Shown in pieces: positions 18,032 to 28,476 of a DNA stretch of 64,000 bases (its first letter is position 1; every line of letters begins with the position of its first letter). Origin of the DNA: Rhodobacterales bacterium LSUCC0031 (GTDB lineage: Bacteria; Pseudomonadota; Alphaproteobacteria; Rhodobacterales; Rhodobacteraceae); contig WVSP01000003.1 of NCBI GenBank assembly GCA_015689735.1, forward strand, positions 186,001 through 250,000, read 5' to 3'. The notes below the pieces were generated by a model that was not told the DNA's origin, searched no databases, and saw only the letters and a program-made list of their open reading frames with translations. Made by a program: the position numbers and the translations under genes.

Positions 18032-19252
18032 TTAGCCGTCACCGATCACCAGCACCCTGCCATAGGGCGGGGGTGTAACTTTGCCCGGCACGGCCCATAT
18101 CATCGGAAAACCCGGTCGCGGCGGCAGAGCCGCCTCCAAATCGGTCAGAACCACCACCATCGCGGGCTGGAGCTTCGCAGCTTTTTCAAAAAGATCGGCG
18201 TAATCCGTGCCGCCACCCCGCCGGGTCGGAAGCAGAGCAAGGCCACGCCATCCAAGAGGATCCAACCGCTTTTCCAGAAATACCGCGGTGTCAAAGACCA
18301 TCAGATGCACCTCGGCACCCGTGCGCCGCGCGATCCCTTCCGCCTCGGCCACAAACAGCCGCAACATCTGCGCATCGACTGACGAAGATGTATCCATCCC
18401 CACCACCAGCCTTGGCCGGGTATCCATCCGCGTACGTCCCGGCTGAAATGCGGGCATAGGGCCACCATGGGCCTCGGCATGGTCCATCTGCGCGATCCAT
18501 GCCCCCGATGGGCGGCGCCAACTGAGGTGAGGCCGTGCGCTCAGGGCGCGCGCCAAAAGCCCGCGTAGCACCACCTCCCACGGCACAGCGGAGGGGGCCA
18601 AATCGGCCAAGATCGCGCCCAGCCGCCCGATACCGCTGCCCGCTTTGCGCCCCGCCTCGAGTGCGCGCAAGATCTGACTGCGCCAATCAACGGACTTTTG
18701 CGTCTCGCCGTTGTCATCGGGTTCGCCAAGGCCCAGATCGACGGCAAAGCCCTTCGTTGCGCCCCATTCTCGCAAACGCTCGGCGCGTTGTGGATCAGCA
18801 TGCAGCGCCATGGCCAATCGGTCGGTATCCCACCGCTCCAATGCCGCGACAGCCGATGGCGCGGGCAGCCCTGCCTCGACCAAAAGCTCGGTCACAAGAA
18901 CGGCCGGGCGCGGCACCGCATGGCCTGCGAGGATCAACACGTCGTTGATGATACCGTCCGCCGCCAAACCGAAAAGCGAGGCATCAAAGCCCGCGCCCAA
19001 GCGTTGCGCCAGCCGCGCCTGACGATCAGAATGGCGCAGCGCCACATGCAGCACGTGATGGGCGACCAGCCCCACCTGTTCGGGCAGGCCGAGCGCGGCA
19101 AAACCGGGGCCATAGCTGATCGTATCGCCATCCGTTCGGGTCTCCTCCTCACCGTCGCGGTGGTGGCACCAGAGGGCAAGGACCGCAAGCGCCGGATCGA
19201 CCTCGCCCAGATGGGCAAGTGCGCGCGCCGCGCGCGCGCTATGCCCGCTCAC
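18032..19252 (-). CDS. DUF2201 putative metallopeptidase with C-terminal VWA-like domain
   Basis: A 406-residue protein of the DUF2201 plus VWA-like architecture. The N-terminal half has a metallopeptidase-like helix AHHVLHVALRH (residues 64-74); a canonical zinc motif would be HExxH, and here the glutamate position is His66, so proteolysis is doubtful. The C-terminal half starts VVGMDTSSSVDAQML, a DxSxS metal-ion-dependent adhesion site, and includes RRGGGTDYADLF and VVVLTDLEA. It overlaps the upstream MoxR-type ATPase gene by 4 bp. MoxR/VWA pairs act as chaperone-like assembly modules; the target here is unknown. Confidence 0.8.
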   Translation of the reverse strand: MSGHSARAARALAHLGEVDPALAVLALWCHHRDGEEETRTDGDTISYGPGFAALGLPEQVGLVAHHVLHVALRHSDRQARLAQRLGAGFDASLFGLAADGIINDVLILAGHAVPRPAVLVTELLVEAGLPAPSAVAALERWDTDRLAMALHADPQRAERLREWGATKGFAVDLGLGEPDDNGETQKSVDWRSQILRALEAGRKAGSGIGRLGAILADLAPSAVPWEVVLRGLLARALSARPHLSWRRPSGAWIAQMDHAEAHGGPMPAFQPGRTRMDTRPRLVVGMDTSSSVDAQMLRLFVAEAEGIARRTGAEVHLMVFDTAVFLEKRLDPLGWRGLALLPTRRGGGTDYADLFEKAAKLQPAMVVVLTDLEAALPPRPGFPMIWAVPGKVTPPPYGRVLVIGDG

Positions 19253-20352
19253 GGCAAACCCGCCGCCTGCCGCTCAGTGGCATAGGCGGCATAGTCCGGG
19301 CTCTCGGCAAAGACATCTTCCCAGCCCTTTTCCAGGGCGCGCGCGATCAGCATCTCGAAACCGAAGGCTGCCAATTCACTGACCGGCAAGCCGCCAAAAC
19401 CCTCCCCCCCAAGCCCGCGCAGATCGGACAAGATCTCGATCGCGATACCCAGATTGGCGTGGCTGGCCGCCCCGACCAGCCCATAGACCAATGCGGTAAG
19501 CCCATGGAGGCTGCGCGGATACATCGCTGCGCGTTCCTTGCGCGCCGCCGCCATCATCGCGCCGATCTGCACGCTCGCCGCGATCTCATCGGCCAAAAGG
19601 GCAAATTCCGCCGCCGCCGCGACCCCGACTGTCCCCGCGATCATCACGCTGCGCGTCGCACGGTCCGGCACCGTCTCCATGATGCGGCTCACCCGCGTCC
19701 AGCTGCGCGGAGTGCAGGCAATCATCTGCCCGCGCCGCAAGCTCTCCTCCGATGTCTCCAGCAGATCAGGCCGGGTGCGGATAAATGCCGCGACGATCGG
19801 ATGAATACCCGCCGGGATCGCATAATGCGTCAGCCAATCCTCGGGATCGGCCTGCACGATCATATGGATCAGCCGATCCGACAGCGCGCTGCCCATCTCA
19901 TAGGCGATCGCCCCATCCTCGACCCGGTTGCCCGCGGCCACGACCATCACACTGTCCGGCAAGCGGTGCCGCCCCACGCGGCGCTCTTGCAGCAACCCAT
20001 AAACCGTGGGCTGCAAGGCAGGGGCCGCGGCGGTCAACTCGTCGAGAAACAAGATCGCAGGGCCGTCGCCATCGGGCAAATCCTCGGGCCGATACCAGAT
20101 GGTTTTCGCCGCCTCATGATCGAAATAGGGCAGACCGCGCAAATCCTGCGGCTCGATCGTGGTCAGGCGCAGATCAAACAGTTCCGCTCCGATCCGGCGC
20201 GCAAGCGTCTGAACCACTTCGGTTTTCCCCACGCCGGGTCGCCCATGCAGCATCCAGCTTGCCGTCAGCCCACCCGCCGCCTGCGCCGCCCAGCCAGCCT
20301 CCAACACCGCGAGCGCGTCACCTGCCGATATGCACGTCGCATTCACGCTCAT
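19249..20352 (-). CDS. MoxR-family AAA+ ATPase
   Basis: A 367-residue AAA+ protein. Walker A is HGRPGVGKTEV (about residues 36-46), Walker B is AILFLDELTAA (about 98-108), and sensor 1 lies in VVAAGNRVED. The C-terminal half is helical. It is sandwiched between the membrane protein and the DUF2201-VWA gene with 4-bp overlaps at both ends. MoxR ATPases usually work with a VWA partner to activate or insert cofactors into another protein, so the three genes probably form one machine. Confidence 0.85.
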   Translation of the reverse strand: MSVNATCISAGDALAVLEAGWAAQAAGGLTASWMLHGRPGVGKTEVVQTLARRIGAELFDLRLTTIEPQDLRGLPYFDHEAAKTIWYRPEDLPDGDGPAILFLDELTAAAPALQPTVYGLLQERRVGRHRLPDSVMVVAAGNRVEDGAIAYEMGSALSDRLIHMIVQADPEDWLTHYAIPAGIHPIVAAFIRTRPDLLETSEESLRRGQMIACTPRSWTRVSRIMETVPDRATRSVMIAGTVGVAAAAEFALLADEIAASVQIGAMMAAARKERAAMYPRSLHGLTALVYGLVGAASHANLGIAIEILSDLRGLGGEGFGGLPVSELAAFGFEMLIARALEKGWEDVFAESPDYAAYATERQAAGLP

Positions 20353-21035
20353 GCCCCTGCCCCCCGTTTTTCCAGCGCAGCCGCCAGCCTTGCATGCGCC
20401 GAGACCGCGCGCGCCTCTTGCGCGATATCGCGGATATATACATCCGCGCGATGATTGACCGCCAAGAGCGCGCGCTCGCTCAGATCGGCATCGAAAAGCC
20501 CCGACAGATCAGCCCGGTCAGCTGCATCCAATGCCAAAAGCCCCGGCTTGGGCGTCGCACATTGGACGGACACCAGCGTCAAGGGCGCGATCCGTGCCAA
20601 TTCAGACTGCTCGATGACAAGCCGCAACTCCCCCTCGGCGATCCCTTGGCGCGCTGCGATCTTGCGCAAGGCCGCCCGCGCCCGGAAATGCAACCTGTCA
20701 AGCCTGCGGGCCGCCTCATCTGCGTCCACCGCCTGTGCGCGCGCCGCCTTTGACAGGCGCAACACCTTCATCTCGACAAAGGCGATGACGATCAGCATGG
20801 CAAGCGGTGCCTGCGTCACCGGCAGCGCCAGATCGCGCGACAAGAACGGGATCACCACAAAGGGCAACAGCGCCGCGAGATAGCGCACCAGCTGCATCTC
20901 CACGATCAGCCGCAGCCACAATCCCAGCCCGGCGGCTCTTGGCACAAGCTGCACGCGCCCAAGGAATTTCTTGGGCAAGCTGCGGGTCTCAAGCACGCCG
21001 GCGTTGGCGATAGTGGCCTCGGTCACGATCAACAT
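20349..21035 (-). CDS. Membrane protein of the MoxR/VWA cassette, unknown function
   Basis: A 228-residue protein of no recognised family. Hydrophobic stretches YLAALLPFVVIPFL and APLAMLIVIAFVEMKVL near residues 45-85 predict two membrane helices; the remainder is a soluble helical domain rich in Arg, Ala and Asp (KAARAQAVDADEAARRLDRL). The ATG at 21035 is chosen because the in-frame extension upstream runs through a dispersed repeat element. It is the first gene of the three-gene operon and may anchor the ATPase/VWA complex to the membrane. Confidence 0.65.
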   Translation of the reverse strand: MLIVTEATIANAGVLETRSLPKKFLGRVQLVPRAAGLGLWLRLIVEMQLVRYLAALLPFVVIPFLSRDLALPVTQAPLAMLIVIAFVEMKVLRLSKAARAQAVDADEAARRLDRLHFRARAALRKIAARQGIAEGELRLVIEQSELARIAPLTLVSVQCATPKPGLLALDAADRADLSGLFDADLSERALLAVNHRADVYIRDIAQEARAVSAHARLAAALEKRGAGA

Positions 21036-21103
21036 GGGGCGAGAGGTAGATCGCCAAGGCCGAGAAAACACTACCGCCTGCGCATTTTCGTGCAACACCC
21101 GTG

Positions 21104-21138
21104 CTTCTTCGTTTCTTAAATATCCCCGCCGGAGGCCA
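21104..21138 (+). repeat. Dispersed intergenic element, copy 2
   Basis: CTTCTTCG, T/A-rich core TTTCTTAAATATCCCCGCC, then GGAGGC. It matches the other copies in the first 25-30 bp but lacks the terminal perfect GC hairpin. It lies in the 215-bp divergent gap before the phosphomannomutase gene. Confidence 0.55.
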
Positions 21139-21250
21139 CGGCCCGCGCCACCGCCAACACCGCATTGGTCAGAAAACCGACCCAGCCCTTTGCACGGATG
21201 TGCATGATGGGCTAAGGGGGGGCAAGCATTGGTCAATTCGGGTGTCTCCC

Positions 21251-22627
21251 ATGTCGCGTATCCCCCCGCTGAGCTGCTTCAAGGCCTATGACATCCGTGG
21301 CCGCCTCGACAGTGAACTGAACACAGAGATCGCCTATCGCATCGGCCGCGCCTTTGCCGAGGTGATGGGGGCCAGCCATGTGGTGCTGGGCCGCGATGTG
21401 CGGCCCTCCTCGGAAACATTGGCCGCCGCCTTGGCGCGGGGCTTGCAAGATGCCGGGGTCAACATCCTCGATCTTGGCCTCTCCGGCACCGAGGAGACCT
21501 ATTTCGCCACCACCCATCTGGAAGCCGATGGTGGCATCTGCGTGACGGCCAGCCACAACCCGATGGATTACAACGGCATGAAGATGGTCAAATCGGGCTC
21601 CGCACCGATCGGTCAGTCCGATGGCATGGCTGCGATCAAGGCGCTTGCCGAAAGCGGTGACTTTGCCCCAGCCCGCCCCGGTGGCCAGATCACGGATGCC
21701 AGCGCCACCCGTGCCGCCTATATCGCCAAGCTGATGGAATTCGTCGATCTTGCCGCGCTCAGGCCGATGAAACTCTTGGTGAATGCAGGCCATGGTGCGG
21801 CTGGCCCCACCTTCGACGCGCTGGCCACAGCACTCGTGCAAGCCGGCGCGCCGCTTGACATCATCCGCATCCACCACGCCCCCGATGGCAGCTTTCCCGC
21901 AGGTATCCCCAACCCGCTGCTTGATGAGAACCAACCGCTGACAGCAGGCCCCGTGGTGGCGCATGGCGCTGATATGGGGGTGGCATGGGATGGCGATTTC
22001 GACCGCTGCTTCTTCTTCGATCACGCGGGCGGCTTTGTCCCCGGCGAATATGTCGTGGCCCTTCTGGCCGAGGCCTTCTTGGCCAAGGAGCCAGGGCAAA
22101 AGATCATCCATGACCCGCGCGTCATCTGGGCCACGCAGGACCGCGTCACCGAATTGGGCGGCCAAGCTATCCAATCCAAATGCGGCCATTCCTTCATCAA
22201 GCAAAGCATGCGCGACACCGGGGCCGTCTATGGTGGCGAGATGAGCGCGCATCACTATTTCCGCGATTTCATGGCCTGCGACAGCGGCATGATCCCGATG
22301 CTGCTGATGATCGAGTTGATCAGCCGCCGGGGCCAAAGCCTCAAGGATATGCTCGCATCCCTGCGCGCGGCCTACCCCTCCTCGGGCGAGGTGAATTTCC
22401 GCGTGGGTGACCAAGCCGCCGTGATCCAAACGATCGAGTCGCGCTATGCCCCCTTGGCCGTGGCCCGCGATGAGGCCGACGGCCTCAGCCTGTCTTTCGA
22501 CGACTGGCGGTTCAACCTGCGCGCGTCGAACACCGAGCCGCTCCTCCGCCTGAACATCGAGGCGCGCGGCAAGCCTGATCTGGTGGCCGCGAAACTGGCC
22601 GAGATGCGCAGATTGATCGGCGCATAA
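21251..22627 (+). CDS. Phosphomannomutase/phosphoglucomutase
   Basis: Alpha-D-phosphohexomutase interconverting hexose 1- and 6-phosphates for surface polysaccharide precursors. The 458-residue enzyme has all four domains: catalytic phosphoserine loop CVTASHNPMDYNGMK, metal loop AWDGDFDRCFFFD, sugar-specificity loop GGEMSAHHYFRD, and the phosphate-binding loop RASNTEPLLRLN. The GEMSAHHYF form of the sugar loop is that of bacterial ManB/CpsG/AlgC enzymes able to use mannose and often glucose phosphates. ATG 21251 gives the standard start SCFKAYDIRG. The next gene starts 60 bp downstream. Confidence 0.92.
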   Translation: MSRIPPLSCFKAYDIRGRLDSELNTEIAYRIGRAFAEVMGASHVVLGRDVRPSSETLAAALARGLQDAGVNILDLGLSGTEETYFATTHLEADGGICVTASHNPMDYNGMKMVKSGSAPIGQSDGMAAIKALAESGDFAPARPGGQITDASATRAAYIAKLMEFVDLAALRPMKLLVNAGHGAAGPTFDALATALVQAGAPLDIIRIHHAPDGSFPAGIPNPLLDENQPLTAGPVVAHGADMGVAWDGDFDRCFFFDHAGGFVPGEYVVALLAEAFLAKEPGQKIIHDPRVIWATQDRVTELGGQAIQSKCGHSFIKQSMRDTGAVYGGEMSAHHYFRDFMACDSGMIPMLLMIELISRRGQSLKDMLASLRAAYPSSGEVNFRVGDQAAVIQTIESRYAPLAVARDEADGLSLSFDDWRFNLRASNTEPLLRLNIEARGKPDLVAAKLAEMRRLIGA

Positions 22628-22686
22628 GCGCCGGTCTGGACAAGCCGCCATGCCACCATCATGCTGCCGCCCAAAGGGGGGGCTTC

Positions 22687-24102
22687 ATGCGCTTTGACAC
22701 GGTCATCACCGGTGGGCAAATCGTGACCGGCGGCGCGGTTGTGGCCGCCGATATCGCGATTGCCGCGGGCCGGATCGCGGCCATCGGCACAGGGTTTTCC
22801 GCCGCCGACACCATCGACGCCACGGGCCTGATCGTGACGCCGGGCGGGGTCGATCCGCATGCCCATATCGAACAGATGTCGGGCATGGGGTTGATGAATG
22901 CCGACACTTTCGAGACCGCCACCAGATCGGCCGCGATGGGGGGAACCACCACCGTCATCTCTTTTGCCGCACAGGCCAAGGGCCAGCGCTTGGCCGACGC
23001 GGTGGCGGATTACGCAGCACGCGCCGCGCGTGGGGCCGCCATCGACCACGCCTTTCACATCCTGATCAGCGACCCCGATGTGCCCGAATTCGAGGCCGAT
23101 CTGCGCGCCTTGATCGCGGCCGGGCATCGCTCGATCAAGCTGTTTACAACCTATAATATCGGCCTATCCGACGCGGCCATCCTCAAAGTGCTGCGCATTG
23201 CGGGCGCGGCCGGTGCGCTGACCTGCATCCATGCCGAGAATGACGCGATCATCGCCGATGCCCGCGCGCGTTTGTTGGCCGAGGGACGCACGCGTCCCAT
23301 TGATCACGCCGCCTCCCGCCCCCGCGCGGCCGAGATCGAGGCCGTGGCCCGCATGTGTCATCTGGCCGAGCTTGCCCATGCGCCTATCATGATCTTCCAC
23401 GTCTCGACCCGCGAAGCGGTCGCTGAAATCGCTGCCGCCCGCGCGCGCGGCGCGCCCATCTGGGCCGAAACCTGCCCCCATTACCTGTTCCAGACCGAAG
23501 CGGTGCTGGACCGCCCCGGCCGCGAAGGGGCGAAATGGATGTGCTCGCCCCCGCAACGCAGCGCAGATGACCAAGACGCACTCTGGGCCGGGATCGCGGC
23601 GAGGCATATCCAGATCGTCTCCTCCGACCATGCGCCCTACCGCTTCGACGACACGGGGAAATTCGCCAATGGCTGGGACGCGCCCTTTCCCGCCATCGCC
23701 AATGGCATGCCGGGGCTCGAACCGCGCCAACCGCTGATGTTCGATGCGATGGTCAGCCGCGGGCGCTTGGGGTTGGCGGGCTTTGCAAAGATCACCACCG
23801 AGGCACCCGCCGCCCTCTACGGCCTGCCCGGCAAGGGCCGCATCGCGCCCGGCCATGATGCCGATCTGGTACTGTGGGATCCCGCGCGGCGCGTCACCTA
23901 TGGCGCCGACGATCTCCATGACAATGTGGGCTACAACCCGTGGGAAGGCACGACCGTCACGGGCTGGCCCATCGCCGTGTTCCTGCGCGGCGACGCGGTA
24001 ATGCGCGAGGGGGAATTCCTCGGCACCCCCGGCGCGGGCCGATGGATCGCGCGCCCGGCCATCGGCGCTAAGGCCCAAGACCTGACGGGAACAGCGCCAT
24101 GA
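22687..24102 (+). CDS. Dihydropyrimidinase/hydantoinase-like cyclic amidohydrolase
   Basis: A 471-residue metal-dependent amidohydrolase that opens a cyclic amide or ureide. Metal ligands are visible: GVDPHAHIE (HxH), carboxylated Lys in RSIKLFTTYN, His in CIHAEND, His in IFHVSTREA, and Asp in VSSDHAPYRF. The overall pattern is that of dihydropyrimidinases, hydantoinases and allantoinases. The substrate cannot be read from sequence. It is first in a four-gene cluster with a VOC protein, an Asp/Glu racemase and a DapA-like aldolase, and overlaps the next gene by 4 bp. A racemase beside a hydantoinase is a known pairing in hydantoin use. Confidence 0.82.
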   Translation: MRFDTVITGGQIVTGGAVVAADIAIAAGRIAAIGTGFSAADTIDATGLIVTPGGVDPHAHIEQMSGMGLMNADTFETATRSAAMGGTTTVISFAAQAKGQRLADAVADYAARAARGAAIDHAFHILISDPDVPEFEADLRALIAAGHRSIKLFTTYNIGLSDAAILKVLRIAGAAGALTCIHAENDAIIADARARLLAEGRTRPIDHAASRPRAAEIEAVARMCHLAELAHAPIMIFHVSTREAVAEIAAARARGAPIWAETCPHYLFQTEAVLDRPGREGAKWMCSPPQRSADDQDALWAGIAARHIQIVSSDHAPYRFDDTGKFANGWDAPFPAIANGMPGLEPRQPLMFDAMVSRGRLGLAGFAKITTEAPAALYGLPGKGRIAPGHDADLVLWDPARRVTYGADDLHDNVGYNPWEGTTVTGWPIAVFLRGDAVMREGEFLGTPGAGRWIARPAIGAKAQDLTGTAP

Positions 24103-24506
24103 CCGACCGTCCCGCGGCACCGCATGAATTGGCGATCACCTTTCTTTACTACCGCGACCTGGCACGCGCTTTCGCCTTTTACAGCGATGTGCTGGGCCTG
24201 CCCTTGGCGATCGATCAGGGCGATCTGGCCAAGATCCTGCGCATCGCGCCGGGTGCGCATGTGGGGCTGGTCGATGAGGCCAAGGGCATGAACAACTGGC
24301 AGCCCGAGAAATGCGTCCAACTTTGTATCCGTGTTCAAGATGTTCAATCTTGGCATGCCTATCTCGCCGAAATCAAGGTCGATAACCTATCCCAGATGTT
24401 CGAAAATGATAAGCTTGGCATCCGCGCTTTCGTCTTTCGCGACCCGGAGGGCTACCAGATCGAGATCCAGCAATCCACCCGCGCCGACACCCTGGGGACC
24501 GCATGA
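24099..24506 (+). CDS. VOC-fold (glyoxalase/dioxygenase superfamily) protein
   Basis: A 135-residue protein with one vicinal-oxygen-chelate module pair: HELAITFLYYRDLARAFAFYSDVLGL at the start and RDPEGYQIEIQQ at the end, supplying the His and Glu typical metal ligands. Such proteins can be isomerases, dioxygenases or binding proteins. The gene overlaps both neighbours by 4 bp, so it almost certainly takes part in the same pathway as the amidohydrolase and racemase. The reaction is unknown. Confidence 0.8.
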   Translation: MTDRPAAPHELAITFLYYRDLARAFAFYSDVLGLPLAIDQGDLAKILRIAPGAHVGLVDEAKGMNNWQPEKCVQLCIRVQDVQSWHAYLAEIKVDNLSQMFENDKLGIRAFVFRDPEGYQIEIQQSTRADTLGTA

Positions 24507-25177
24507 TGGGCAGGCTCTTTGTCATTAACCCCAATTCCAGCCAAGCCGTCACCGAAGGCATCGCCATGGCGATTGCCCCCTTGCAAGGGATGGGCGCGCC
24601 GATCCAATGCCTCACCTTGGCCGAAGGGCCGCCGGGCATCGAGACACAAGCCCAGGCCGATGAAACCATCGCCCCCATGCTGCGCCTTGCCGCCGCGCAT
24701 GACGATCAGGCCGCGGGCTTTGTCATCGCCTGTTTCGGCGATCCGGGTGTCCATGCCTTGCGCGACCGCACCGCTAAGCCTGTCCTGGGCATACAAGAGG
24801 CCGCCATCTCCACTGCGCTGACGCTGGGCCAACGCTTTGGCATTATCGCGATCCTGCCCGCCTCGATCCCGCGGCATCTGCGTAGCCTTGGCGCGATGGG
24901 GGTGCTGGACCGCATGGCGGGTGACCGCGCGCTGGGGCTTGGTGTGGCGGAACTGGCCGATCCCGGCCAAACCGAAGCCCGCTTGATCGAAACCGGCCGC
25001 GCCTTGCGCGATGATGATGGGGCCGAAGTCGTGATCCTTGGCTGCGCAGGCATGGCGCGCTATCGTCCATTGCTGGAACACATCCTCAAGATCCCGGTGA
25101 TCGACCCTTGCCAAGCCGCCGTTGCCATGGCCTTGGGCAGGATCGCCTTGTCACAAACGCACAAACCCGGAAGCTGA
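24503..25177 (+). CDS. Asp/Glu/hydantoin racemase family protein
   Basis: A 224-residue two-domain racemase-fold protein. It opens RLFVINPNSSQAVTEGI, the characteristic hydantoin-racemase N-terminus. The two catalytic cysteines are visible as VIACFGDPG (about residue 75) and ILGCAGMARY (about 182). In cofactor-independent racemases these act as the two bases. Maleate isomerases and arylmalonate decarboxylases share the fold, so racemisation is the leading but not the only option. It is coupled by a 4-bp overlap to the VOC gene and lies 1 bp from the DapA-like gene. Confidence 0.82.
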   Translation: MMGRLFVINPNSSQAVTEGIAMAIAPLQGMGAPIQCLTLAEGPPGIETQAQADETIAPMLRLAAAHDDQAAGFVIACFGDPGVHALRDRTAKPVLGIQEAAISTALTLGQRFGIIAILPASIPRHLRSLGAMGVLDRMAGDRALGLGVAELADPGQTEARLIETGRALRDDDGAEVVILGCAGMARYRPLLEHILKIPVIDPCQAAVAMALGRIALSQTHKPGS

Positions 25178-25178
25178 A

Positions 25179-26102
25179 ATGGCCAAACTGCTCGACGAAA
25201 CCGCCGCTGGCGTCTTTACCATCGCCGCCACACCCTTTCTGCCCGATGGCACACTCGATCTGCAAAGCATCGACAGCATGGTCGATTTCTACCAGGACAA
25301 AGGCGCAACCGGCCTGACCATCCTTGGGATCATGGGCGAGGCGGGCAAGCTGTCAGCCGAAGAAAGTGATGCGGTCATCGCGCGGGTCACCGCGCGGGCC
25401 AGCGTGCCGATCATCGTCGGCGTCTCGGCCCCCGGCCTTGCCGGGATCAAGGCGCTGGCCGACAGCGCGATGGACAAGGGGGCGGCAGGCGTCATGGTGG
25501 CGCCCCCCGGCCATCTGCGCACCGATGACCAGATCACGGGCTATTTCCAGATGGTGGCCGACACCTTGGGCAAAACCCCTTGGGTGGTGCAGGATTTCCC
25601 GCTGGTCACGGGCGTGCAGATGACGGCCAAAGTGATCCGCACGATTTTCGACACCTGCCCCACCGGCGTGATGCTCAAGCATGAGGATTGGCCGGGCCTC
25701 GACAAGATCAGCACCCTGCGCGCGCAAGAGGCGGCCGGCGCGCGGCGCATCTCGATTCTGTGCGGCAATGGCGGGCAATTCTTGCTGGAGGAGGTGTTGC
25801 GCGGCGCCGATGGTGCGATGACGGGCTTTGCCTACCCCGAGATGATGGCCGATGTGGTACGCTTGGTGAAAGCGGGCGAGGCGGGGCGCGCGCGCGACAT
25901 CTTCGACGCCTATCTGCCGCTCATCCGCTATGAAAGCCAGCCGGGTCTGGGCCTGTCGATCCGCAAACATATCCTCGCCCAGCGCGGTGCCATCGCCCAT
26001 CCCACCGTCCGCCGCCCCGGCCCCGCGCTGTCGGCGGCCTCCATCGTCGAGATCGAGACGCTGATCGCCCGTCAGGCTGCGCGGCTGGCAAGCCTCGGGT
26101 AA
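25179..26102 (+). CDS. DapA/NanA-family (Schiff-base) aldolase-like protein
   Basis: A 307-residue TIM-barrel protein of the dihydrodipicolinate synthase family. The Schiff-base lysine is in GVMLKHEDW. Several canonical DapA residues are changed: GTTGES becomes GIMGEAGKL, the usual YYN segment becomes PPGHLR, and the catalytic tyrosine of the YN(I/V)P strand is replaced in VVQDFPLV. It is therefore unlikely to make dihydrodipicolinate. Last gene of the amidohydrolase/VOC/racemase operon, where it could cleave or dehydrate a 2-oxo or hydroxy acid product. ATG 25179 follows the racemase stop by 1 bp. Confidence 0.8.
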   Translation: MAKLLDETAAGVFTIAATPFLPDGTLDLQSIDSMVDFYQDKGATGLTILGIMGEAGKLSAEESDAVIARVTARASVPIIVGVSAPGLAGIKALADSAMDKGAAGVMVAPPGHLRTDDQITGYFQMVADTLGKTPWVVQDFPLVTGVQMTAKVIRTIFDTCPTGVMLKHEDWPGLDKISTLRAQEAAGARRISILCGNGGQFLLEEVLRGADGAMTGFAYPEMMADVVRLVKAGEAGRARDIFDAYLPLIRYESQPGLGLSIRKHILAQRGAIAHPTVRRPGPALSAASIVEIETLIARQAARLASLG

Positions 26103-26138
26103 CATAAACGAAAACGGCCCGGGGCTTCCCCCGGGCCG
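26103..26138 (-). terminator. katG intrinsic terminator (possibly bidirectional)
   Basis: A perfect 10-bp stem (arms 26115-26124 and 26129-26138, loop CTTC). On the minus strand it is followed by GTTTTCGTTTATG, a U-rich tail, so it serves katG. The DapA-like gene ends just before it on the plus strand and may use the same stem. Confidence 0.8.
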
Positions 26139-26163
26139 CATCCCTGGCTGATCGCTGATACGA

Positions 26164-28413
<2,250 letters not shown>

Positions 28414-28434
28414 TTAGCAAAGAAGTATGATCAG

Positions 28435-28476
28435 GATAAGTTGTATTTACTGATTGTCATGATAAGTTCATCTTAT
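28435..28476. promoter_or_regulatory. Candidate OxyR binding region in the katG-oxyR gap
   Basis: ATAAG-TTCAT-CTTAT (28462-28476) is a perfect 5-bp inverted repeat with 5-bp spacer, fitting the LysR-type T-N11-A half-sites; it overlaps the oxyR start codon (ATG 28475). A second GATAAGTT lies 26 bp upstream (28435-28442), so an extended four-contact site is possible. Binding over the start codon would suit autorepression. Inferred from position and symmetry only. Confidence 0.5.

Noticed and set aside
18032-19252. Reading the VWA protein as a cobalt chelatase CobT
   Set aside because: It is shorter, has the DUF2201 N-terminus, and the window has no cobalamin genes; only the VWA-type C-terminus is shared.
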